Source of the DNA: a virus
IMG/VR virus record: IMGVR_UViG_3300025067_000002
Span: 1 to 33,297 of that record
DNA: 33,297 bases
Strand: one strand, 5' to 3'
Shown here: piece by piece, positions 5,771-13,638 of the stretch
Layout of the letters: each line of letters opens with the position of its first letter
Numbering within the stretch: the stretch's first letter is position 1
Notes under the pieces: model-generated
The model's input: only the letters and a program-made list of their open reading frames with translations
What the model was told of the DNA's origin: nothing
The model's database searches: none
Made by a program: the position numbers and the translations under genes

Positions 5771-6238
5771 ATGGCCCGGGGTGAGGTAAAAAACGCGGTA
5801 TATCAAGCGGTTGTACAACACGGTTGTTTATCGCCCAAAGAAATAGCCGACATAGTAGGCATACCAAGAGACATAGTAAATAGCGTCGTCCGAATGATGG
5901 TGAAACAGGGGATATTGGTGGCAATACGCGGCAAAAACCGTTGGCGGGGGCTTGTATACTGCGCGCCTGAAACGATGCGTGATTTAAACGAGAGCGGCAT
6001 GGTTGTGCAGACATGGATAAGAGTTAGCCTGTGTATCTCGTTGCCCCTCGACCTAGTGACCGAGCTCAAAAACGTGGCAAGAGAATACGACATGCCAGTG
6101 TCGCACGTAATTGAACAAATGTTGAGATCGCAACTACGTCCAGTCGAAAACGCGGCTTATAACCAGCATATAAAATCTGTTGATGTGATAAACGACAACG
6201 ATGTGGAGATTGAAAAAATGTTAATAAACGGCAGGTAG
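5771..6238 (+). CDS. Transcription regulator: winged-helix plus ribbon-helix-helix fusion
   Basis: 155 aa. Residues 5-65 form a winged helix-turn-helix (LSPKEIADIVGIPRDIVNSVVRMMVKQGIL, then a basic wing). Residues about 83-121 read as a CopG/Arc-type ribbon-helix-helix: beta strand IRVSLCIS, helix LDLVTELKNVAREY, helix VSHVIEQMLRS. The tail is acidic. Both domain types are very common in archaeal virus regulators, but a single protein with both is less usual and would allow binding of two different operators. The start ATG 5771 fits the TATA at 5742-5749. The next gene follows after 1 bp, so the pair forms an operon. Confidence 0.75.
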   Translation: MARGEVKNAVYQAVVQHGCLSPKEIADIVGIPRDIVNSVVRMMVKQGILVAIRGKNRWRGLVYCAPETMRDLNESGMVVQTWIRVSLCISLPLDLVTELKNVAREYDMPVSHVIEQMLRSQLRPVENAAYNQHIKSVDVINDNDVEIEKMLINGR

Positions 6239-6239
6239 G

Positions 6240-6767
6240 ATGCCACGCGGAGTCGCATTCAAAACACTTGGCCGCATCGGCATGGTGTACGATGTTGTGA
6301 GCAAGCATGGATGTACGACGATATCGGTACTATCACACGAACTCGGCACGACGCGTGCCCAGACGTGGAGCGCCTTGAGATATCTTGAGAAGGTCGGTTT
6401 GATACGTCGACAGAAATTTTCACGCATTATGTTTTACTGCCGTTCGGACACCGTTCTAACCATGGATCACATAATAAAAGCACTTAATTTCAACGGCAGA
6501 AGACATATACGCATTAGCGATATACTCCAGGCCGTTTGCGCATATATATCGTCATCACGTGGACGGACGGCAGTCATCAGAGTTAGTTACATTCTGCGTC
6601 ACCTGTTTTTAGACAACTCACCGATAATGAATGCCGTACTTACAGATATCTTAACCCATATAATGCACGATGCCGTGATAAGAGTGGAGCGTGAAGAAAC
6701 AAAAACGAGAATATATGTCGATATAAAAAAGGCGCAAAGGCAACTGCAGTCAATCTGTAGTGGTTGA
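6240..6767 (+). CDS. Winged-helix transcription regulator (175 aa)
   Basis: 175 aa. The N-terminal half (about 10-70) is a winged helix-turn-helix: ISVLSHELGTTRAQTWSALRYLEKVGLIRR followed by a beta-hairpin wing. It resembles the N-terminal domain of its upstream neighbour (both begin M-basic and contain KHGC/QHGC before the HTH), so the two may descend from a duplication. The C-terminal half is helical with a terminal basic segment and may hold a second wHTH. The start is preceded by GGCAGGTAGG, a plausible ribosome-binding site that overlaps the upstream stop. Confidence 0.75.
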   Translation: MPRGVAFKTLGRIGMVYDVVSKHGCTTISVLSHELGTTRAQTWSALRYLEKVGLIRRQKFSRIMFYCRSDTVLTMDHIIKALNFNGRRHIRISDILQAVCAYISSSRGRTAVIRVSYILRHLFLDNSPIMNAVLTDILTHIMHDAVIRVEREETKTRIYVDIKKAQRQLQSICSG

Positions 6768-6872
6768 ATCTATTTGCACGATTTTTCCGTCACAGTTGCT
6801 TTTTCCGCACAACGGGTTTTTCCAGAAGCCGGCAGAGTTGGACGAACGACTTAAAGAAAACTGCGAGAGAAA
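6768..6872. terminator. Intergenic T-rich termination zone between convergent genes
   Basis: About 100 bp between the convergent ends of the 175-aa and 228-aa genes. The plus strand holds three TTTTTCC units (around 6782, 6801 and 6817), which can terminate the rightward transcript. I see no gene here. Confidence 0.45.
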
Positions 6873-7559
6873 TTAAATGACGCACGCCTGTTCCAACCAT
6901 GCCATGAGCCATTCTGCGCTTTCTGACATGTTACGCGGCATATATCTCCCATCTGTCTTTTCCTTTAGTTTGGCGTTGGGCGCCATGTGATATGCAGCTG
7001 TGTCAAATGAGTAGATCTGGTTCAAAGTGTCGCCTAGATAACGCAAAACCCTGAGCGCCGGTCCCAAAAGATGCACCTTTTTCTGATAGAGTATACGCAA
7101 TGCGCGTTCTATACGTTCGGCACATAGACGTGGCCTGGCTGCGCATGTTGCGTCGCAGTGTTTGCGCGACGGAAGTGCGACAATCTCTGTCTCGTCTATG
7201 AGATTCATATATCTATCTAGATCTGTGTAAAACGACTGCAGGACGAGAACCGGGTTTGCGCCAAGCCGTTTGATTATTTGAGCGTATTTATGCCAGTTTT
7301 CTATAGTTTTCGTAGCGTCGCAGAAAACATCTGGAACAACTGCGTAGACGTCGGCGCGCACTACCGTCGAGACGCGTTTTATGACACGTAGATATTCTTG
7401 AAGCTGAACACCGTGGACAGCGGCGGCTATTCCTATGTCGATCAAAACAGGTGTGGCCTTCGAAACGCAACCGCACCTGGATGGTGTACATAGGCAACCG
7501 ATCTCTATTTTGCGTCTTTGAAGCGATATGTCTATTGGGTCTGGTACGTAGATAATCAT
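6873..7559 (-). CDS. DpdA/TGT-like base-exchange enzyme (228 aa)
   Basis: 228 aa. It carries the run of motifs I associate with the TGT-like TIM barrels of the DpdA group: VLIDIG (38-43), a HGxxLxEYL segment (49-57), YAVVPDVFCDATKTIENW (72-89; Asp 77 and Asp 81 as catalytic candidates), PVLVLQ (103-108), an IVALPS strand (126-131), VHLLG (162-166) and YSFDTAAY (183-190), matching the usual SxDSxxW/Y. TGT enzymes exchange guanine for a 7-deazaguanine in tRNA; DpdA does this in DNA. It is shorter than most TGTs and lacks the usual zinc site, but has two extra Cys clusters: CLCTPSRCGC (22-31) and Cys 135, 139, 146. I infer modification of viral DNA or host tRNA. A 32-aa frame precedes it in the same transcript. 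Confidence 0.65.
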   Translation of the reverse strand: MIIYVPDPIDISLQRRKIEIGCLCTPSRCGCVSKATPVLIDIGIAAAVHGVQLQEYLRVIKRVSTVVRADVYAVVPDVFCDATKTIENWHKYAQIIKRLGANPVLVLQSFYTDLDRYMNLIDETEIVALPSRKHCDATCAARPRLCAERIERALRILYQKKVHLLGPALRVLRYLGDTLNQIYSFDTAAYHMAPNAKLKEKTDGRYMPRNMSESAEWLMAWLEQACVI

Positions 7560-7566
7560 AAGCTGT

Positions 7567-7665
7567 CTATTTGTTCTTTTTCATGCCGCTTTTTCCTTCC
7601 TCTTCGCAGTGAAAATGCCTGCAGATGCGTTCCAAGCCTTTTAGTCTCAACCCATGGTTCACCAT
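7567..7665 (-). CDS. Short leader reading frame (32 aa) upstream of the DpdA-like gene
   Basis: A 32-codon frame from ATG 7665 to TAG at 7567, ending 7 bp before the DpdA-like ATG. The TATA box TTTTTAAA at 7686-7693 is centred about 24 bp upstream, which makes this ATG, not that of the DpdA-like gene, the leaderless start of the transcript. The peptide is basic with Cys 15 and Cys 20 and several His. It may be a small protein or a translational leader that controls the downstream gene. Confidence 0.45.
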   Translation of the reverse strand: MVNHGLRLKGLERICRHFHCEEEGKSGMKKNK

Positions 7666-7685
7666 GTACACTGCTACAATTTATG

Positions 7686-7693
7686 TTTTTAAA
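7686..7693 (-). promoter_or_regulatory. TATA box of the leader/DpdA-like transcript
   Basis: TTTTTAAA read on the plus strand, TTTAAAAA on the minus. It is centred about 24 bp from ATG 7665 on the minus strand. No equally good box lies at the leaderless distance from the DpdA-like ATG at 7559. Confidence 0.5.
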
Positions 7694-7818
7694 CCTAACT
7701 GTAGTGATGATGAGCATAAATAGGCATCTTAGCATACCTCATATATATGGGCGCAACACCGCTACGGACGTATTTGGTATCGCAGAAATATTTATAAACT
7801 GCTTGTTTTTTGAAAACC

Positions 7819-8271
7819 ATGGAAACCAAACAAACACATAACGGAAACCAGCACAGCACTGTCGACGCGAAAAAGAGCCTGAACAATATATTGATTCTGG
7901 TCAACGAACTGCGTAGTGCGTACGAAGAGGAGATTAGGTTGTGGTTTGTTGAGCGTGCAAAAAAATGTGGCGACGATTTGTCATGCATGCATGATGTTTT
8001 CGCAAGGCATAACGTATACAAGCAAACACGTGTCCATGAATATGTTGAATATGTGGCGCAACGGCTAATACCTGTCATAGAGAAGCTGTGTGCTACGCCA
8101 GGCAGAAGACATGAACCTCTAATTACGTTGTATTTGCCGATTGGGGATGGGATCTGGGAATACAGATACTACAGAACGCGTTGCGACGACTTTGTGAAAT
8201 TTGCAAGGAATCTCGCCAACGATTTGTGGCAAAAACAGGTGATTAGTATAGATACTAACGTGGAGCTATGA
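7819..8271 (+). CDS. Unknown 150-aa protein
   Basis: 150 aa from ATG 7819 (ccATGg), about 25 bp after the TATA box TTTATAAA (7791-7798). A TTG three codons upstream is less likely. The first 18 residues are polar and probably disordered (Gln/His/Asn/Thr). The rest is largely helical with a charged surface and a CGDDLSC pair that could form a disulfide. I do not recognise the family. The stop overlaps the next gene by 4 bp (ATGA). It opens the long rightward early-type block that includes the replication proteins. Confidence 0.75.
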   Translation: METKQTHNGNQHSTVDAKKSLNNILILVNELRSAYEEEIRLWFVERAKKCGDDLSCMHDVFARHNVYKQTRVHEYVEYVAQRLIPVIEKLCATPGRRHEPLITLYLPIGDGIWEYRYYRTRCDDFVKFARNLANDLWQKQVISIDTNVEL

Positions 8272-8480
8272 GCGTGGAAGTTTCCCCTGTAGGTAAGGAG
8301 ATAAAGATAACTATGCACGACGCAGAGGTTGTGTGTCCATGCTCAAATATATGGTCTGAGGATTATGGAAAGGCTGTTCTTTATCTAAGCGTAGAAGAGG
8401 CTCTGCAACTGGCCAAGGATATTTTGCGTGCCATTAAGACTGTGCTATCGAACGAATCTGATACGGCGGTTTTGGAGTAG
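8268..8480 (+). CDS. Unknown 70-aa acidic protein
   Basis: 70 aa, start overlapping the previous stop (ATGA), so coupled to it. The N-terminal half looks beta-rich with a CPC motif (residues 23-25). The C-terminal half is an amphipathic helix (SVEEALQLAKDILRAIKTVL). Net acidic. No family recognised. Confidence 0.65.
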   Translation: MSVEVSPVGKEIKITMHDAEVVCPCSNIWSEDYGKAVLYLSVEEALQLAKDILRAIKTVLSNESDTAVLE

Positions 8481-8503
8481 TAATCTCGACCCGTTTTTCT
8501 CAG

Positions 8504-8514
8504 TTTTTAAAAAT
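8504..8514 (+). promoter_or_regulatory. TATA box upstream of the PrimPol-helicase gene
   Basis: TTTTTAAAAAT. Its centre is about 29 bp from an ATG at 8538 that starts only a 23-codon frame, and about 64 bp from the ATG of the large gene. The large gene is therefore not simply leaderless, in contrast to most genes here. Confidence 0.55.
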
Positions 8515-8537
8515 AATACGGCCGTATCATTAGAATC

Positions 8538-8609
8538 ATGGTTTTACATGGTAGGCCACAACAGTTATTAACATGTACTATCTTCTCCGTATGGCCTACG
8601 ACTACTTGA
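8538..8609 (+). CDS. Possible 23-aa upstream reading frame
   Basis: ATG 8538 to TGA 8607-8609 gives 23 codons, overlapping the start of the 881-aa gene in another frame. It is the first ATG after the TATA box. A still shorter frame starts at 8548. It may only delay ribosomes, regulating the replication gene, or may not be translated. Confidence 0.25.
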   Translation: MVLHGRPQQLLTCTIFSVWPTTT

Positions 8610-11218
8610 TACGGGTTGCGGAGTTGCTTGAGGTCTCTGGTTTCAACGTTGTGCCGGTGACCGCGGAAAAACGGCCTTTGGGGCGTTGGTCGTCAAATGA
8701 GAAACTCTACAGCGCCGAAGACGTAGCCAAAATGCGGGATAGGGTAAGGGCAATTGCCATAACGGGCGATTACTACGCGAATAGTGAGTATGCAGTTATC
8801 ATCCTTGACATAGATGAGCCAGACACGGCGGATGCAGTCCTGTCAACGGTGTTTAGAGATTGGCGCCGCGAACTGTGCGGCGGATACGACGCGTTCTGCG
8901 GCCTTACTGGCCCGCGGCCCAAGGGCAAGGTCAAATGCAATAGTGACATATGCGTGAACGAAGAGACGGGAGAACGCATGCGCGTCGACGAAGTGAAACG
9001 CGGTATGTATGTGGTGTTGCGCGTGTTGCGTAATTGTGCTGGTAACCTTTCGACCTCGCGGTTCGGCGCAATAGAGCTGATCTTTAACAACATGCAGACG
9101 GTGTATGGCGATCACCCCTCTGGCCTGCGCTATGAGTTTGCCAAATGGTTAGATGACAGGTGGGTGAAGACTGACACCCCAGGTCCTGGCGTCATACTGA
9201 CATGCGACGAATTTTCGCGTTTAATATCAGCACTGAGGAAATTGAGGCCGTCAAACGACATACAGAAGACGCAACATGTGGCCACGTTGCCCCAATGCCG
9301 CGAATATAAACCACTTGCGGATCCGCAACTCCTGTTGGAAACGCTTAAACGTCTGTGGCCGGCCAAACGCGAAGACGGTTCGTATTTCCATGATGAGATT
9401 CTCTACGCAGTGATTGGTGTGGCATGGTGGAGATGTATTGATCATGAATCTTTGAAGGCCGTATTGTCAGAACTTTTCAGCTGGGCTGTGAAGGAGGGTT
9501 ACGACAACGAGCGCAAAGTACGCGAACATTGGACTCAGACATTTAATTACATCTACGGTGGGAAGGCGCAAAAGGTGTGGGGTATCAGGTATCTCGAGAA
9601 CGTGGTTAGTAACGTGGCACGCGCCATGGGTCTTGACGACGGTGAAAGCAACGACATACTTGACGACATTCTGAAAGCAATAGGAATAGGAGAGCTACAC
9701 AGACCTGTTTGTACCACAATAAAATACATACGCACGCAGAAAAACGGCAAATTTGTATCTATGCCTGCCGTAAAGCTGTGCAACAGCAAGCAGGGTATAG
9801 TGAAGGTCGAGAAAAAACATAAGGACGGCAACGTAGTGACTACAGTCACCAAAGTTGTTAATGCGTATATCAGTGAAATGACCATCTATAGAGATGCCGA
9901 ACTCGATATAGACTACATATCGGCAAAGGTGGAGATTCCGCAACTTGCAACAGAAGAGAGGCTGTCGATGGCGCGCATCTCTGCGCTCGAGCGTATACTC
10001 AGACGTCGACAGGTAGTGACTAGTCCGAACTGGCAGGTGCTTATTGACTATTACCCGCGGCAGGTTGATTACATCATTAGCGGTTTCGTCTGCGGCCCCG
10101 AGCCTGATCGATATCCATGTGCGGTACGCGACTATTTCGATACAGGTTGCCTTACAGACACAACACGCGAAGAGAGCCGGGTTGCGATAGAACGCTTCAC
10201 AGAACTGCTGAGCAAATATGCGCCGTCAGGCGCATGGTACGCCACCGCGATTACCGCCTTTTTCCATGGCGCTTTTCAGAACTTTTTCTTCACGCGCAAG
10301 CTTTGGGGCGTAAGGCCGCAGATTCTGGCGTTTGTCGGGCCGCGGGGCACCGGCAAGACTACGATTGCGCGTACGTTGTTAGAGACGTTCTTTCCCCGCG
10401 TTGCGCACAAGCTGTTTTTAGGGGCGGCATCTGTGCTGACACCGGCACGTGTTGGCAGAATGCAGGATAACCTAGTCACAACGCTTATGGTCATTGACGA
10501 AGTAGAAAGCGTTTCGCATAAACAAGATGTGTATGCAACGTTGAAGAGCTATATCTCAAATCCCACAGCATGGCGCACCGCCATGGGAGATGAGTGGCCC
10601 GCGCGGGCCGGCCTCATTCTTACAGCCAACGCATTGGTTGTAGACGATCCAGAACTTATGGATAAGATCTACACTATACATTTCACAGACACGCCTCAAC
10701 TTGAAAAGCGCTCTGAGTTCGCACGTGAGCTACTGTACGCGCTCAAATACATGAACAAATTCGGCGCGTACTATCTTAAGTATGCAGAGACGCATTGGCA
10801 GGACGTCAAGGAGTATATACTTGCTTCAAGCGCGTCGCGCGGTGCGGAGCTCTACGCCAAAGCGATAGCCGACGACCTGAACATATCTATCGAACTTACG
10901 GAGCCTGGAGATGCATCCACTGTTGTTGTCACCGCTGTCGATAAATACATAAGATGGATGTACAACTATGTAGTCCGGTTTAGCGGCATAATACGCGACG
11001 ATGCCATGCCGGCATGGCGCGTCGTTGACGAGGCGTTGCAAAAGTCTCTGCTACCTCATCATCGTGCCGTGAATGACCACGTGCTAATAATGAGGACGAT
11101 ACAGAGCGAAATTATGGTGAACATCAGGACATTGTGTGAGGAACTGGGAGGCAAACTTGATCGACATGGTTGCGTCGTTGAGCGTAATGTTGTGATAGAC
11201 AAGTTTTACGAGTCGTAG
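8573..11218 (+). CDS. Primase-polymerase / AAA+ helicase replication protein
   Basis: 881 aa. The N-terminal part resembles archaeo-eukaryotic PrimPol domains of plasmids and viruses: FNVVPVTAEKRPLGRW (24-39), the metal-binding YAVIILDIDEPD (73-84; Asp 79 and 81), and IELIFN ... YGDHPSG before a YEF segment. The stretch RGMYVVLRV sits where PrimPols usually have a G-H-x-Y-R motif, so the catalytic His may be replaced by Met. The C-terminal part is a P-loop ATPase: Walker A GPRGTGKTT (about 588-596), Walker B LMVIDEVE (about 639-646), and sensor-like LILTANA, as in SF3/AAA+ replicative helicases. Start: ATG 8573 or ATG 8591; neither has a clear ribosome-binding site. Likely the main replication initiator/primase-helicase. 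The classical rudiviruses I know lack such a gene. Confidence 0.8.
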   Translation: MYYLLRMAYDYLIRVAELLEVSGFNVVPVTAEKRPLGRWSSNEKLYSAEDVAKMRDRVRAIAITGDYYANSEYAVIILDIDEPDTADAVLSTVFRDWRRELCGGYDAFCGLTGPRPKGKVKCNSDICVNEETGERMRVDEVKRGMYVVLRVLRNCAGNLSTSRFGAIELIFNNMQTVYGDHPSGLRYEFAKWLDDRWVKTDTPGPGVILTCDEFSRLISALRKLRPSNDIQKTQHVATLPQCREYKPLADPQLLLETLKRLWPAKREDGSYFHDEILYAVIGVAWWRCIDHESLKAVLSELFSWAVKEGYDNERKVREHWTQTFNYIYGGKAQKVWGIRYLENVVSNVARAMGLDDGESNDILDDILKAIGIGELHRPVCTTIKYIRTQKNGKFVSMPAVKLCNSKQGIVKVEKKHKDGNVVTTVTKVVNAYISEMTIYRDAELDIDYISAKVEIPQLATEERLSMARISALERILRRRQVVTSPNWQVLIDYYPRQVDYIISGFVCGPEPDRYPCAVRDYFDTGCLTDTTREESRVAIERFTELLSKYAPSGAWYATAITAFFHGAFQNFFFTRKLWGVRPQILAFVGPRGTGKTTIARTLLETFFPRVAHKLFLGAASVLTPARVGRMQDNLVTTLMVIDEVESVSHKQDVYATLKSYISNPTAWRTAMGDEWPARAGLILTANALVVDDPELMDKIYTIHFTDTPQLEKRSEFARELLYALKYMNKFGAYYLKYAETHWQDVKEYILASSASRGAELYAKAIADDLNISIELTEPGDASTVVVTAVDKYIRWMYNYVVRFSGIIRDDAMPAWRVVDEALQKSLLPHHRAVNDHVLIMRTIQSEIMVNIRTLCEELGGKLDRHGCVVERNVVIDKFYES

Positions 11219-11274
11219 CTTCCTCTCAAGCGACCTCTGTTAAATAAATAAAAAAGTGGTCTGAACCTTCAACA

Positions 11275-11613
11275 ATGCGGGTAGTGTTTGTCGACAGTCT
11301 ACATACCTACGCTTTCTGGCACGATACACACTATATACTTTACGTAGAGCCAATTTCCGATATAGAGACTTTAGTAAAGAGAATCAGGGAACTGGTGTCG
11401 GGTTGCGACGATGTTAAATATGTACACTTCATCAGGGATATATACGTGATAGATATGCTACGCAGATACTTCAAAGACCTGCACCCCGACTTGACGCGGG
11501 CACAGTACAGATACCGAGTAGGCGACGTGATCGTTGTTGTGACGCCACAAGCCGCAATAGACACGTACACATATCACATAATCACAGCAATGCCGGTACC
11601 TCACAACCCTTAA
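11275..11613 (+). CDS. Unknown 112-aa alpha/beta protein
   Basis: 112 aa from ATG 11275, preceded at about 11240-11255 by an A/T-rich TATA region (TTAAATAAATA). Alternating strands and helices: RVVFVDSL, HYILYVEPI, a helix ETLVKRIRELVSGC, YVHFIRDIYVIDML, and a strand VGDVIVVVTP. This suggests a small alpha/beta fold. Cys 43 is isolated. I do not recognise the family. Confidence 0.75.
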   Translation: MRVVFVDSLHTYAFWHDTHYILYVEPISDIETLVKRIRELVSGCDDVKYVHFIRDIYVIDMLRRYFKDLHPDLTRAQYRYRVGDVIVVVTPQAAIDTYTYHIITAMPVPHNP

Positions 11614-11650
11614 GCGCAAAACTTAAATACATGAAATTTCATTAACACCC

Positions 11651-12007
11651 ATGGAAACCAAAAACGGGAGAATAATAAAGGTCTCGTGGAGAATTACGAA
11701 CGCAGGTGGCCTTACGATACCAATTGCGTTCAAGTTAGAAGGGTTCAAGCTCTCCTACATAAGACCAATAGCCGAAGAATCTAGCAACTCGGGGACGCAT
11801 GGCATGTACTATTATAGCGACGTAGATTTGATTCTGCAACTCATCCAAAGCAATAAGACTCTACACAGATATGTGCAGATTCATACATGCAACACGAATG
11901 CTTCACTGTGCGAACAAGTGAAGAAATTAGCCTACGAAGAGTGGGTGTTAAAGCGAAAGGAGCCAAGAAGAGTCGTGGACAGGATACTGTCTGAAGCGAA
12001 GCCGTGA
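11651..12007 (+). CDS. Unknown 118-aa protein
   Basis: 118 aa from ATG 11651 (ccATGg), with TATA box CTTAAATAC at about 11621-11629 giving leaderless spacing. N-terminal beta-strands (IIKVSWRIT, PIAFKLEGF) and a C-terminal basic helix (WVLKRKEPRRVVDRIL). HTCNTNASLC may be a disulfide pair. It is coupled to the helicase gene through a GTGA overlap, so it might cooperate with it. Confidence 0.75.
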   Translation: METKNGRIIKVSWRITNAGGLTIPIAFKLEGFKLSYIRPIAEESSNSGTHGMYYYSDVDLILQLIQSNKTLHRYVQIHTCNTNASLCEQVKKLAYEEWVLKRKEPRRVVDRILSEAKP

Positions 12008-13638
12008 TCACCTTAGTAGTGAGAGATAAGGAATACAGGTGGCGGTGGAGTCGAGACGTTGTGGAGATACTTAGGAAGTTTGCGAGGTTTGATGGAAACA
12101 CAAAAACGTGGCATGCGGACACAGTCCCATGTTGGGCCGCCAGTGTTCTTGGCGTGGAGCAGTGTAGCGACGTGAGGTGGTACCGAGGCTACGCGTATAT
12201 CTCAAACGTGTCGCAAGAGATAATAGAGCGCGAAACGTGTTACACAATTGAGAGGTGGAAACCTATGACATGTGAAGATATGTGTTCTTCGTTATCATGC
12301 TTGGATAGGTGCAAAACTGAGGGCTGGCGCAAAGTTGCCAAGGTCAAGGAGAAAATCTGTCTTGCAAAGAAGACAGAAAAAGGCGACTGGGCCGTGCCCA
12401 GAGGGCTGGTGTTACGCGTCGCTAAAAATGTCCACGATTTTGCCGAGTTTCTGAAACCGCTCGAGACAAATGAAGTGTTACGCGACTACCAGATCCAGGT
12501 TGTTAACAACCTGTGGTCGCAACTACGCAAGATTGGTTGCGGCACAGTGATGATGGCGACTGGCGCTGGCAAGAGTTTCACTGCGGGTTACCTAGCTAAG
12601 CAACTCGAACGTAGCGGATACACGGTGGTAATGACTGCGTTGCAAGTTGACTTAGTGAACCAACTGGTGGAGTTCGCGCGGAGGTTTGGCGTAAAGAATG
12701 TTTACGGTGTTACAATACAAACACTATATAGACGTCTCGCCAAGAGAAACGTGGCAGAAGACGCGGAAGACGAAGAAGACAGAGAGTTGTTAAATGCGTA
12801 TGCAGATGAGATTGAGATAAGCGACGACATCGTGGAGATACTCAGACGCAAAGACACCGCCGTGATACTCGACGAAGCACACCACGTGCCGGCAGAAACG
12901 GTGAAACGTGTGGTTACAGAGATAGGAGACGGATGGGGGTTGCGGATAGGTTTGACCGCAACCCCCTGGAGAAATGACGGCAGAGATCTTGAGATATATG
13001 CGGTTCTTGGCGATGTTGTTGAACCACGTATTTCGTCGTCATATCTGATTTCTCGCAACTACGCAGTACCAGTTGAGATCCGCGTAGTCAACGCGCCTAG
13101 TTGCGATGTCAATTGTGCAGACGACGGGGCGAAGGGCTTCATGTGCATACGCAAGGCGCTTGTGGAATGTGATAAACGGAACAAACTCATCGTGAAGCTT
13201 GCCATAGAAAGCAAAAAGCCGGTCTTAGTGACCACCAAGCTTGTCAAACATGCCGAACTGCTTTACAGACTTATTAAGCAAACTGGAGCATCGGTCGCTC
13301 TCGCAACAGGTGCTGTGAAAGGCGAGAAGCGCAAGGAGATATACAGAAACGTGCTGGATGGCAGGATAGACATATTAGTCGCCACAACAATTGCAGAGGA
13401 GGGTCTCGACCTGCCGCCGTTACAAACGATGATACTTGCGCTCGCAGACAAGAGCAGGACACGTACGTTGCAACGTGCCGGCCGTCTTGTGAGGCCTTGG
13501 CCGGGGAAAGAGACAGGAGTGTTGTATGAGATTAGGGACAATGTTGAGTTCTTCGACGAACACCTGGAGCAACGCTTAAAACTATATGCAACCGAGCCAA
13601 TGTGGAAGATAACAATCGACGAACGGAGGTATGGATAA
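12004..13638 (+). CDS. Superfamily 2 DNA helicase (XPB/UvrB-like core)
   Basis: 544 aa from GTG 12004, overlapping the previous stop by 4 bp. Motifs: LRDYQIQVV (Q-like, about 160), Walker A ATGAGKS (185-191), Walker B DEAH (290-293), motif III LTATPWR (from 317), IDILVATTIAEEGLDLP (motif V) and QRAGRLVRP (motif VI, 490-498). This is the order of XPB/Rad25-like SF2 helicases. The first 150 residues hold an extra domain with a Cys cluster TCEDMCSSLSCLDRC (about 93-107), which could bind zinc or form disulfides. It probably unwinds or remodels DNA during replication, transcription or end resolution. The next gene starts inside its last codons. Confidence 0.88.
   Translation: MITLVVRDKEYRWRWSRDVVEILRKFARFDGNTKTWHADTVPCWAASVLGVEQCSDVRWYRGYAYISNVSQEIIERETCYTIERWKPMTCEDMCSSLSCLDRCKTEGWRKVAKVKEKICLAKKTEKGDWAVPRGLVLRVAKNVHDFAEFLKPLETNEVLRDYQIQVVNNLWSQLRKIGCGTVMMATGAGKSFTAGYLAKQLERSGYTVVMTALQVDLVNQLVEFARRFGVKNVYGVTIQTLYRRLAKRNVAEDAEDEEDRELLNAYADEIEISDDIVEILRRKDTAVILDEAHHVPAETVKRVVTEIGDGWGLRIGLTATPWRNDGRDLEIYAVLGDVVEPRISSSYLISRNYAVPVEIRVVNAPSCDVNCADDGAKGFMCIRKALVECDKRNKLIVKLAIESKKPVLVTTKLVKHAELLYRLIKQTGASVALATGAVKGEKRKEIYRNVLDGRIDILVATTIAEEGLDLPPLQTMILALADKSRTRTLQRAGRLVRPWPGKETGVLYEIRDNVEFFDEHLEQRLKLYATEPMWKITIDERRYG

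Noticed and set aside
7710-7841. 43-aa plus-strand frame between the divergent genes
   Set aside because: It spans the TATA box and start of the 150-aa gene, the spacing to the upstream TTTTTAAA is too short for a leaderless start, and the peptide shows no protein-like features.
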